20,233 nt of DNA from an uncultured Oscillospiraceae bacterium (GTDB lineage Bacteria; Bacillota; Clostridia; Oscillospirales; Oscillospiraceae), in the NCBI GenBank assembly GCA_948616425.1, contig CAPGBJ010000078.1, positions 1-20,233 on the forward strand, written 5' to 3'. Below the pieces are notes generated by a model. That model was not told the origin of the DNA, did not search any database, and was given only the letters and a program-made list of their open reading frames with translations. Positions 7,002 through 13,822 of the stretch are shown piece by piece; the first letter of the stretch is position 1; every line of letters begins with the position of its first letter. Position numbers and translations under genes: made by a program.

Positions 7002-7947
7002 ACGCGCTTTCCCCCTCGCAGCGGTCAGCCAGAATATACCTGGGCCGGTCCTTCAGCTCCTCATAGATCTTGCCGATATAGTAGCCGATAATCCCCAGGC
7101 AGACCATCAAAATACTGCCGATCAGCAGTTGGAGCAAAATAACCGTGGTGAAGCCCTCCAAAGCCCGCCCGGTGACCTTCTGCCACAGGGACCACACCCC
7201 CAGCACCACCGAACACAGGAAGACCACCACCCCCAACAGTGTCACAAGCTGAAGGGGGGCCGCGGAGAAGGCCGCGATATTGGTAACGGCATAGCGCACC
7301 AAACTCCGGATAGACCACTTGGACTGGCCCTCCAGTCTGGGCTGGACCTCAAACTCCACTTGGGCGGTGGAAAAGCCAATCCAGGAGGAGAGGGCCCGAA
7401 AAAACGCATTTTTCTCCCGCATGGCCAGCAGGGTGTCCACCGCCCGCCGATCCAATAGCTTAAAGTCAGAGGCTTTGGACATATCAATCCCCATGGCTCC
7501 GCTGATAGCGGAATAGAAAGTCCGGGCGGCCAGGGTATGCAGCGGATTTTCCCGACCGCGGCTCACCTTAATCCCCTCCACCACCTGATAGCCCTCCTGC
7601 CACAGGCGGTACATCTCCACCACCTTCTCCGGCGGGTGCTGCAAGTCGCAGTCCATCACCGCCGTACAGTCCCCTCCCGCCTGGGCCAGACCGGCAAAGA
7701 TAGCGGCCTCTTTCCCAAAATTCCGAGAGAACCGCACCCCTCGCACCTGGGGGAAGCGGGCGGCCTGGGCCTGAATCGCCGCCCAGGTGCCGTCTTTGGA
7801 GCCGTCGTCCACAAAAATCAGCTCATGCCGGATGCCGGCCCGAGTCAAAATTCCGGAGACCGTCTCCGCAGCCCGGGGAATGGATGCCTCCTCATTAAAG
7901 GAGGGCAGCACCACCGACAAAAGGCCCTGCCTGTTCTTGTTGTCCAT
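6976..7947 (-). CDS. GT2 glycosyltransferase, GtrB / polyprenyl-phosphate type
   Basis: This 323-residue enzyme is expected to transfer a hexose, probably glucose from UDP-glucose, to undecaprenyl phosphate on the inner face of the membrane. The GT-A domain shows VVLPSFNEE (12-20), FVDDGSKDGT with Asp47/48, and VMDCDLQHP with Asp99/Asp101 as the DxD-like metal site; GQSKWSIRSL (208-217) is the family's acceptor-side motif. Two C-terminal membrane helices (about 232-255 and 268-292) match the GtrB/DPM-like architecture. It starts only 3 bases after the GtrII-like gene and overlaps the GtrA gene by 26 bases, which points to tight coupling. The sugar is inferred from neighbours; mannose or another hexose is possible. 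Confidence 0.92.
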   Translation of the reverse strand: MDNKNRQGLLSVVLPSFNEEASIPRAAETVSGILTRAGIRHELIFVDDGSKDGTWAAIQAQAARFPQVRGVRFSRNFGKEAAIFAGLAQAGGDCTAVMDCDLQHPPEKVVEMYRLWQEGYQVVEGIKVSRGRENPLHTLAARTFYSAISGAMGIDMSKASDFKLLDRRAVDTLLAMREKNAFFRALSSWIGFSTAQVEFEVQPRLEGQSKWSIRSLVRYAVTNIAAFSAAPLQLVTLLGVVVFLCSVVLGVWSLWQKVTGRALEGFTTVILLQLLIGSILMVCLGIIGYYIGKIYEELKDRPRYILADRCEGESACEQAEKTL

Positions 7948-7950
7948 AGC

Positions 7951-9540
7951 TTATCTCCTGTGTTCATATGCGATCTCAAAGTCTGACTTCGGGGTATACT
8001 CCTCCCGGAGCTTCACCACCACCCGGCCGTCTAACAGCTGCACACTGCCCGGGGCGGGGTACAGGGGCATCTCCTGAAACGCTGGACTCTGGGCAACCGA
8101 AATCATCGTCTCCTCATCCAGCTCTTCCAATGGGATGTTCAGCCAGTCCCGCAGGTAGTAGTAGATGTGTTTATTGCCTGGGGCCGCGGTGTCCATCGGC
8201 ACGCTGTAGTGGCCAATCCGCTCGTACCCCTTCACCTGAACCTGGAGTTGTTCTTTGGGAATGGCCCCAATAAAGGCCACCTCCATCCCCGGCTGATAGC
8301 CTAGACAGGCCTCCACCCGGGCATAGAGTCGGGTGAGATAGCTCTGTGTAGCCCGGTGTGCCTGGGCGGACGCGGTGTATAACAGATTGTTGGTGTTGAG
8401 GCAAAACAGCAGCAAAACCGCCATCCAAATCGCCGCTGCCGGAGTCAGCAGCCCCACTCTGGTCAGGGCAAGCCTGTCCACCCACTGAAGAAGCATCAAC
8501 ACCGCCAGATAGGCCAGCACAAAGGCATATTTCATCAGGGGAGTCGGAGGGGCGTAGGGGCTGATAATCTGCCCGAAATTGATCCCCAGCGGCAGCAGGA
8601 CTGCCATACTCAGCGCCCCCATCAGCCGCCAAGGCTCCCAGCCCAGCCCGCCCAGGCACAGCACAAAGCACACCGCCCCCAGCGCCAAGGCCAGCAGATC
8701 CACTAAGGCCAGGAGTGGGGTAGTAAATGCGTTGGCCGCCCCAGGCAGAAAGAAAAACGAGATCACCTGCTTATAGGCGTCCAGAATCAGCCTGGGCAGT
8801 TGGTCCAGAGGGTAGCCGGCGCTGGCCGCATCCATTCCCAGGTAGGACAGCAGTTCCAGCCCTTTCACGCTCAAAAACACCTGCAAAACGGCGTAGTACA
8901 AAAGGGCCCCCGCCGCCAGTGTAGCGACCAGGCGTAGCCCCAGCTCCCAGGTGCCCTTCACCGTCGCACTGGGATTCAGCGTCTCCCCCAGCACCGTCAG
9001 CAGCGCCAGTCCAATGGCCGCCGAGGCATATGCCTGATAGATGCCCATGGATAGGGCCAGGGCCACCGCCCCTGTCAGCCAGCCCCACCGGCCCCGTTTG
9101 GCCAGCCAAACAGACAGCGCCGCCAATAAGATGGACAGGCAGTAGGCCGAGGCGGTAAAGAGATAGAGAAAGGTGTACCCCAGACAGGGAAAAGCGGCCA
9201 TCACCGCCCCTGCCAGCCCTGCCAGCAGCGGGCTGCGGATGGACAGCAGATCCACTGTCAGCGCGGCAGCCAGTCCTAGAAAGAGGAGGGACAGCAGTCC
9301 AATGACCACCGGCATCTGGGTAAAGCTGTTCAGAGCGGAGGCATAGTGGAGAAACCATCTGCCAGAGACAGTCATCTGCTGCAGATCATAGACCCGACTC
9401 AAGCCGTCGCAGTTGGGAACGATGTTGGTAAATGCGTAGAGATGGACCAGCAGTCCTACAGCCAAACAACTGAAAAAGGCGGACCGCTGGGCGGCAGGCG
9501 CCCTCCGCCACAGCTGAAACGCCTGTTCATCAATGGACAT
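7951..9540 (-). CDS. GtrII-like polytopic membrane glucosyltransferase
   Basis: This 529-residue integral membrane protein has about ten or more predicted helices and a hydrophilic C-terminal domain of roughly 140 residues. The first outside loop has FTNIVPNCDGLSRVYD, around residue 45 in this numbering. This resembles the acidic NxDG motif of GtrII/GT-C enzymes, which take sugar from a polyprenyl phosphate and add it to a surface polymer. With the GtrB-like and GtrA genes after it, this completes a three-gene glycosylation set of the kind that modifies O-antigen or teichoic acid. I chose the ATG at 9540 (MSIDEQ) because AGGAGGG lies five bases upstream; an in-frame ATG at 9561 is less well placed. 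The acceptor is unknown. Confidence 0.82.
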   Translation of the reverse strand: MSIDEQAFQLWRRAPAAQRSAFFSCLAVGLLVHLYAFTNIVPNCDGLSRVYDLQQMTVSGRWFLHYASALNSFTQMPVVIGLLSLLFLGLAAALTVDLLSIRSPLLAGLAGAVMAAFPCLGYTFLYLFTASAYCLSILLAALSVWLAKRGRWGWLTGAVALALSMGIYQAYASAAIGLALLTVLGETLNPSATVKGTWELGLRLVATLAAGALLYYAVLQVFLSVKGLELLSYLGMDAASAGYPLDQLPRLILDAYKQVISFFFLPGAANAFTTPLLALVDLLALALGAVCFVLCLGGLGWEPWRLMGALSMAVLLPLGINFGQIISPYAPPTPLMKYAFVLAYLAVLMLLQWVDRLALTRVGLLTPAAAIWMAVLLLFCLNTNNLLYTASAQAHRATQSYLTRLYARVEACLGYQPGMEVAFIGAIPKEQLQVQVKGYERIGHYSVPMDTAAPGNKHIYYYLRDWLNIPLEELDEETMISVAQSPAFQEMPLYPAPGSVQLLDGRVVVKLREEYTPKSDFEIAYEHRR

Positions 9541-9570
9541 GGAATCCCTCCTGTGTGCCATGAACTCCCC

Positions 9571-10296
9571 TCAAGTTCTCTTTTTCAACCGCTGTCCCGC
9601 TGCTTTGACCAGCACCAGGGGCAGTCTAGCCATGCGCCCCGCCCGCTGGGGCTCCTTTTTCAGCCGATAGGCCCACTCCAGGCCCAGTCTCTGCCAGGAA
9701 TCCGGTGCCCGTTCCACCTGACCGGCAAAGACATCCAGCGCCCCTCCCAAGCCGATGGCCAGCCGGGCGCCGGTGTGCCTGCCCCACCGGGCCATCCACT
9801 TCTCCTGCTTTGGAGCCCCCAGGCAGACAAAGAGCAGGTCAGGCCGAGCGGCGGCTACCTTCAGCAAAACGGCCTCCTCATCTTTGAAATAGCCGTCCTG
9901 GGTGCCGCATAAGACGATATTGGAATATCGCTCTACAATGCGCTGGCCGGCCTCCTCCGCCACGCCTGGCCGGGCCCCCAGCAGATACAGCCGTCCGCCC
10001 CGCTCATTGAGACAGGCCAGCATGTCATCCGCAAATTCCACACCGGGCACGCGTTCTTTCAGCGGCGTACCTAAAATTTTCGCGGAGTAGACCACTCCGA
10101 TACCGTCCGCCAGCACCAGATCCGCCCCGTTGAGCACATTCCGAAACTCGCTGTCTCTCTCCGACGCCAGAATAAATTCCGGATTGGGCGTAACCACATA
10201 GTGAAACTTGTCCTCTGCCAGGAGGGCAGCCCCCGCCTGGGCGGCCTCCTCCCGGGTGAGATCGTCAAATTGAATGCCTAAAACCTCTTTTTTCAC
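9571..10296 (-). CDS. WecG/TagA/CpsF family glycosyltransferase (GT26)
   Basis: This 241-residue enzyme belongs to the family that adds N-acetylmannosamine, or a related sugar, to undecaprenyl-PP-GlcNAc, the second step in wall teichoic acid linkage-unit synthesis. TPNPEF at 36-41 and LADGIGV at 62-68 (Asp64 at the position of the proposed catalytic Asp in TagA) are visible. LGAPKQEKW and GGALDVFAGQ, followed by RAPDSWQRLGLEWAYRL, are the classic C-terminal signatures; the last is the membrane-targeting appendage region. The start is GTG with GGGAGG upstream. It is the first gene of the cluster, 30 bases before the GtrII-like gene, downstream of a good promoter and structured leader. No tagO or other teichoic acid gene is in view. 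Confidence 0.93.
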   Translation of the reverse strand: MKKEVLGIQFDDLTREEAAQAGAALLAEDKFHYVVTPNPEFILASERDSEFRNVLNGADLVLADGIGVVYSAKILGTPLKERVPGVEFADDMLACLNERGGRLYLLGARPGVAEEAGQRIVERYSNIVLCGTQDGYFKDEEAVLLKVAAARPDLLFVCLGAPKQEKWMARWGRHTGARLAIGLGGALDVFAGQVERAPDSWQRLGLEWAYRLKKEPQRAGRMARLPLVLVKAAGQRLKKRT

Positions 10297-10412
10297 TCAA
10301 ACCTCCCACGCCCTCCGGCGCGTCCATCCCACCGCCGTTCTGCCTGCTGAAGTCATCATTCCCTGGCAGGCAGTCGCTCAAACAGCGGCAGGAACACTTT
10401 TCCTGTTCTCAT
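10297..10412 (-). promoter_or_regulatory. Structured 5' leader of the glycan operon
   Basis: The predicted ~115-base leader contains at least two hairpins. One is CAGGAA/TTCCTG (10405-10389, 5-base loop). The other is CTGCCTGC/GCAGGCAG (10373-10340, perfect 8 bp, 18-base loop). A possible ACGC/GCGT helix lies near the ribosome site. No T run follows either stem, so it is not an obvious attenuator, and I recognise no riboswitch core. Confidence 0.4.
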
Positions 10413-10418
10413 CTTGTC

Positions 10419-10447
10419 ATTTTAACATGGAACAGCGAAAAAGTCTA
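10419..10447 (-). promoter_or_regulatory. Sigma-A-type promoter of the glycan operon
   Basis: On the minus strand TAGACT (10447-10442), 17 bases, then TAAAAT (10424-10419). It matches the -35 consensus at four of six positions and the -10 at five of six. It lies between the terminator of the sigma-factor operon and the TagA-family gene. Confidence 0.6.
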
Positions 10448-10515
10448 TGAAAAATCCATGAAGGTTTTTTGAATTCCAGGCTCGCTGTGTATGAAAAATG
10501 TCCCAGACAGCAGAG

Positions 10516-10545
10516 ATCGGCGGACCGGTTACCCGGTCCGCCGAT
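10516..10545 (-). terminator. 13-bp perfect hairpin after the anti-sigma gene
   Basis: ATCGGCGGACCGG / CCGGTCCGCCGAT form a perfect 13-bp stem around a 4-base loop, 44 bases beyond the anti-sigma stop. It probably ends the sigma operon, but no U tract follows (CTCTGCTGTC), so it may act with Rho-like factors or as a 3' end stabiliser. Confidence 0.65.
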
Positions 10546-10589
10546 GAAAAAGCGCGCGCGCAATCTGTCAGCTTGGTCCACAATATGCC

Positions 10590-11252
10590 TTAGCCCTGTG
10601 CAGGAACTTCCACATTGGTGATATAGAGGTCTACCGTAACATTTCCTTCCCCGTCATCCAAGTCACCGTCCGTGATGAAAAAGCTGTTCGCATCCACATC
10701 ATCGACCCTTTCTTTCTCCATGTCGCTGCTGTTGACAACGCCGACTAACCCGGGATTCTCTGTGTCAGGGTCGTCGAGGGAAGTGGTCAGCTTCCAGTCG
10801 TCAATGCTTCCAGTCACGGTAATAACCAGACAGGCCCCCTCGTCAGTCTTTTTGTAGACATAGCGGCCCTCGCTGTCCAGCGCATCGGTGATGTCGGCGG
10901 CATCCTCACCATTTACCACCAGGATAGCTCTGCCCTCCCGGTTTTCTACCTTGGCCTTCGGCAGCTCCAGCAGGGTCATCTGTTCCCCGTTCTCCATGGT
11001 TATTTCCGAGCGGTACTGGCCCACATGGACAATATCCAGTACACGCCCCCAAATTGTCTGGGCGGCCTCCGGGTTGGCGGCAGACACCCCCACCACCATC
11101 ATAGCCATGGCGGCGGCGCAGATCAGGGCGGTGCGCAGAGGCTGAATTTTCTTCTTGTTTGTCTTCTCAGTCATGGCGATAATCTCCTCAATTTTATCCT
11201 CGGGAGCTGTGAGTTCCCGGCACGCTTCACGGTATAATTTCGAATCGAACAT
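10590..11252 (-). CDS. Putative membrane anti-sigma factor
   Basis: This 220-residue protein has a short cytoplasmic N-terminus (about 1-40), one membrane helix (about 41-59, ALICAAAMAMMVVGVSAA) and a ~160-residue acidic outside domain. The first 30 residues (KLYREACRELTAPEDKIEEI) resemble the short sigma-binding helices of Clostridial anti-sigma proteins. It overlaps the sigma factor gene by 26 bases in another frame, the usual arrangement for a coupled ECF sigma/anti-sigma pair. The outside domain lacks a fold I can name and may sense an envelope signal. No zinc HHCC motif is present, so it is not a ZAS-type anti-sigma. Function is inferred mainly from topology and linkage. Confidence 0.72.
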   Translation of the reverse strand: MFDSKLYREACRELTAPEDKIEEIIAMTEKTNKKKIQPLRTALICAAAMAMMVVGVSAANPEAAQTIWGRVLDIVHVGQYRSEITMENGEQMTLLELPKAKVENREGRAILVVNGEDAADITDALDSEGRYVYKKTDEGACLVITVTGSIDDWKLTTSLDDPDTENPGLVGVVNSSDMEKERVDDVDANSFFITDGDLDDGEGNVTVDLYITNVEVPAQG

Positions 11253-11742
11253 GGACAGATCCCTCCTTTTTCTCCTCAGACAGCTCTTTTCGCAGCCGGG
11301 CCCGGGCCCGGAGCAGCCAGGTCTGCACCGTGGACGGATTGGCTCTCATGGCGGCCGCCGTCTCGGCCACCGACAGCCCCTCGTAGTAGTAGAGGTAGAC
11401 GGCCATGCGGTATTTGGGTTCCAGCGCCATCACCGCCTCCAGTACCTCAGCCTTGGCGGGGTCCTCCTCCAGGGCGGCCCGCTCCTGCCACTCCTCCAAG
11501 GGAAGGTCGGTGCGCCGCCAGAAAGCGCGCAGCGCCTTGCGGCTCTCGTTCACTGCCACCCGCAGAATCCAGTGCTTCATGTGCTCCTCGCTCTCAAAGT
11601 CCTTTTTGGATTCGTACAGCCGTAAAAGCACCGTCTGCATCACGTCCTCGGCGTCGTGGGAGTTGTTCAGGGCGTGGTACGCCACCCGGTAAATGGTATC
11701 CCCATAGGCCCGGGCCGCCTGGGCGAATGCCTCGTCCGTCAA
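11227..11742 (-). CDS. ECF-type RNA polymerase sigma factor
   Basis: This 171-residue sigma-70 family protein contains only regions 2 and 4. Region 2 spans about 10-70 (DAEDVMQTVLLRLYE, then FESEEHMKHWILRVAVNESR, the core- and -10-binding helices). Region 4 spans about 103-155 (LEPKYRMAVYLYYYEGLSVA, then the helix-turn-helix ETAAAMRANPSTVQTWLLRA). It would direct RNA polymerase to a small regulon until bound by the membrane protein encoded by the overlapping downstream gene. The start appears to be TTG, with AAGGAGG nine bases upstream; no ATG is better placed. A weak start may help keep sigma below anti-sigma levels. No clear ECF autoregulatory promoter was identified upstream. Confidence 0.93.
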   Translation of the reverse strand: MTDEAFAQAARAYGDTIYRVAYHALNNSHDAEDVMQTVLLRLYESKKDFESEEHMKHWILRVAVNESRKALRAFWRRTDLPLEEWQERAALEEDPAKAEVLEAVMALEPKYRMAVYLYYYEGLSVAETAAAMRANPSTVQTWLLRARARLRKELSEEKKEGSVHVRFEIIP

Positions 11743-11912
11743 AGCCGCTCACCTCCTTGGAAATCTGTTCTGGAAAGGCCTTTCATTAGGTAATATCCAC
11801 GAGGAAGAGATAAAATCTCAGAGAATAGAAAAATTTTTGGGCTGCCCGCTAGGCGCTGTTTGGACCGGGCCCCCGCCCGCCATACGGCGAGGCAGCCGTC
11901 CGGCAAAGCAAA

Positions 11913-11938
11913 GGGACCGCCGTATAAACGGCGGCCCC
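11913..11938 (-). terminator. Terminator of the trpXYZ-like operon
   Basis: On the minus strand GGG-x-CCGCCGT / ACGGCGG-x-CCC closes a TTAT loop, five bases after the ATPase gene ends, and is followed by TTTGCTTTGCC. Stem, position and moderately T-rich tail fit an intrinsic terminator. Confidence 0.78.
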
Positions 11939-11942
11939 ATAT

Positions 11943-12743
11943 TCATGACAGTAAAATCCGGTCGTTGTCCAAATCCTCGCCTACCCGGGCCTTGAATCGC
12001 TCCAGCAGGTCGTTGACAGTCATGCTCGACCGCTCCTCCCCCTGTACATCTAATACAATCCGCCCGCTGTCCATCATCAGGGTACGGTTGCCCAGTTCCA
12101 AGGCCTGGTGCATGTTGTGGGTGACCATCATGGTGGTGATCTTGTGTTCCGCCACCACCTCCCGGGTAATTTTTAGCACCTTCTCCGCCGTCCCCGGGTC
12201 CAGGGCGGCGGTGTGCTCATCCAGCAGGAGGATCTTTGGAGGCACCATAGTGGACATGAGCAGGGTTAAGGCCTGCCTCTGCCCTCCGGACAGCAGCCCC
12301 ACGGGCTGCCTCATCCGGTCCTCCAGCCCCATGTCCAGCCTGGCCAGCTGCGCTTGGAAAAAGGCCCGGTCGGCCTTGCTGGTACGGCTGAAGTAGGCGT
12401 GTTGGTGCTTAGCGGTGCGCAGATAGGCCAGGGCTAGATTCTCCTCTATGGTCATGTGGGGGGCGGTCCCCCTCATGGGGTCCTGAAACAGCCGCCCCAG
12501 TTCCCGACTGCGCTGGTACTCCGGCTTAAATGTGATATCCTCTCCGTCCAGCACAATGGACCCTCGGTCCGGGAAGAACACCCCGGCCACAGCGTGGAAC
12601 AGGGTGGACTTGCCCGCCCCGTTAGAGCCCACCACAGTGACAAAATCCCCTGGGGCCAGGTGGAGGGACACCCCGTCCAGCGCCTTCTTCTCGTTGACGG
12701 TGCCAGAGTTGAAGGTCTTGGCAATGTCGTTCAGCTTCAGCAT
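11943..12743 (-). CDS. trpZ: ABC transporter ATP-binding protein (TrpZ-like)
   Basis: This 266-residue ATPase would energise the amino-acid importer encoded with it. All nucleotide-binding motifs are intact: Walker A GSNGAGKST (39-47), Q-loop Gln87 in RLFQDP, signature LSGGQ (151-155), Walker B ILLLDE (171-176) and switch His209 in VTHN. The start is set by AGGAGG upstream and by the family N-terminus MLKLNDIAKTF; an open extension of 56 codons is only the permease read in another frame. It overlaps the permease gene by 7 bases, which suggests translational coupling. The closest characterised relatives belong to TrpXYZ/YtrP-type uptake systems. The symbol rests on the Trp T-box upstream of the operon. 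Confidence is high for ABC ATPase, lower for substrate. Confidence 0.85.
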   Translation of the reverse strand: MLKLNDIAKTFNSGTVNEKKALDGVSLHLAPGDFVTVVGSNGAGKSTLFHAVAGVFFPDRGSIVLDGEDITFKPEYQRSRELGRLFQDPMRGTAPHMTIEENLALAYLRTAKHQHAYFSRTSKADRAFFQAQLARLDMGLEDRMRQPVGLLSGGQRQALTLLMSTMVPPKILLLDEHTAALDPGTAEKVLKITREVVAEHKITTMMVTHNMHQALELGNRTLMMDSGRIVLDVQGEERSSMTVNDLLERFKARVGEDLDNDRILLS

Positions 12744-13663
12744 GGCGCCCCCTCCTTTCTCCGGGCCAGTTTCTGCCGCTGGAGGGCAATGAGCTTCCGG
12801 CCCTGGGGCATGGCGATGGCCACCGCCACAATGAGGGCGGACACCAGCTTGAAACACTCGGTGGGCACGTTGGCCGCCAGAGCCACAGCGATAATGATTC
12901 GATAGATACACGAGCCCAGAATGACCCCCACAATCCGCAGTCCGATGGAGAACCGGCCGAACATGGTCTCCCCAATGATGAGGGAGGCCAGGGCCACCGT
13001 CACCATACCGGTGCCCAGGTTGATGTCACAGCTCTTGTTGACCAGTCCGGTGAGGCAGCCCGCCAGCCCGGTGAGAGAGTTGGCTGCGCAAAGGCCCACA
13101 GTGATGGTGAACGCGGGGTTGATGGAGGAGGCCCGGACCATATCGGCGTTGTCCCCCGTGGCCCGGATGGACAGTCCCAGCCGGGTACGAAAGAACAGGG
13201 CCGTCAGTGTCCCCGCCGCCGCCAGGATAGCCGCCAGCACAATGAGGGTGCTCCACCCTGTCCAGAGCTCATTCCCGCTCAGCCCCTTAGCCAGGGAGAG
13301 GAGGGTGTCTGTCCCAAAGATGGACAGATTCGAAGACCAGCCCATCACCGCCAGATTGACGGTATACAGCCCTGTATTGACGATAATTCCCGCTAAAATA
13401 CTCTCCACTCCCAACTTGGTCTGGAGAAAAGCGGTGACAAAGCCAGACAGCGCCCCCGCCAGCATGGCGGCGGGGAGGGCCAGAAAGGGATGGCCCGCCA
13501 GGGTGACGGTGGCTCCCACGGCAAAGCCCAGGGTGTAGCAGCCGTCGGTGGACAGGTCGGCGATGTTCAAAATGGAAAAGCTGATGAACAGGGCCAGGGC
13601 TACCAAAGAGTAGATCGCCCCCATCTCCAGGGCGGTCCGCAGGGTCACGACGGATAACAGCAT
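12737..13663 (-). CDS. trpY: ABC transporter permease (TrpY-like)
   Basis: This 308-residue membrane protein has about eight to nine predicted helices and belongs to the branched-chain/BPD_transp_2 permease group (COG4120 type). It opens with ALEMGAIYSLVALALFISF and has the family sequence NIADLSTDGCYTLGFAVGA soon after. A later segment, SINPAFTITVGLCAANSLTG, is the usual coupling-loop neighbourhood. It would form a homodimeric channel for the substrate delivered by the lipoprotein. AGGAG precedes the ATG. It is separated from the binding-protein gene by 159 bases containing a hairpin, and overlaps the ATPase gene by 7 bases. No helix appears broken. Confidence 0.86.
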   Translation of the reverse strand: MLLSVVTLRTALEMGAIYSLVALALFISFSILNIADLSTDGCYTLGFAVGATVTLAGHPFLALPAAMLAGALSGFVTAFLQTKLGVESILAGIIVNTGLYTVNLAVMGWSSNLSIFGTDTLLSLAKGLSGNELWTGWSTLIVLAAILAAAGTLTALFFRTRLGLSIRATGDNADMVRASSINPAFTITVGLCAANSLTGLAGCLTGLVNKSCDINLGTGMVTVALASLIIGETMFGRFSIGLRIVGVILGSCIYRIIIAVALAANVPTECFKLVSALIVAVAIAMPQGRKLIALQRQKLARRKEGAPC

Positions 13664-13777
13664 GGCATATCACTCCTAATTGATACAAAGACTGATCTGA
13701 GGTTGGGCGCGCCCCCTCGGCGTGCCAATTGGTCACTGTGTTGTGCCTGATGGTACAGCCCCACAGACAGGCTGCCG

Positions 13778-13805
13778 GGCGGCGCCCTGTCCCTATCGGG
13801 CCGCC
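13778..13805 (-). repeat. Intercistronic hairpin between binding protein and permease
   Basis: On the minus strand GGCGG-CCC pairs with GGG-(CG bulge)-CCGCC around a 10-base loop, 17 bases after the binding-protein stop. No T run follows. Such hairpins often protect the upstream message, giving more binding protein than permease. Confidence 0.5.
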
Positions 13806-13822
13806 GTCCCCATGTCCTCAGC

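Noticed and set aside
6123..7091. Plus-strand open frame (322 codons) across the DJ-1, intergenic and GtrA region
   Set aside because: Antisense to well-supported genes with unrelated composition in each part; no recognisable domain.
10550..10562. Alternating CG run before the hairpin at 10516-10545
   Set aside because: Too short to be a meaningful repeat or Z-DNA claim in a GC-rich genome.
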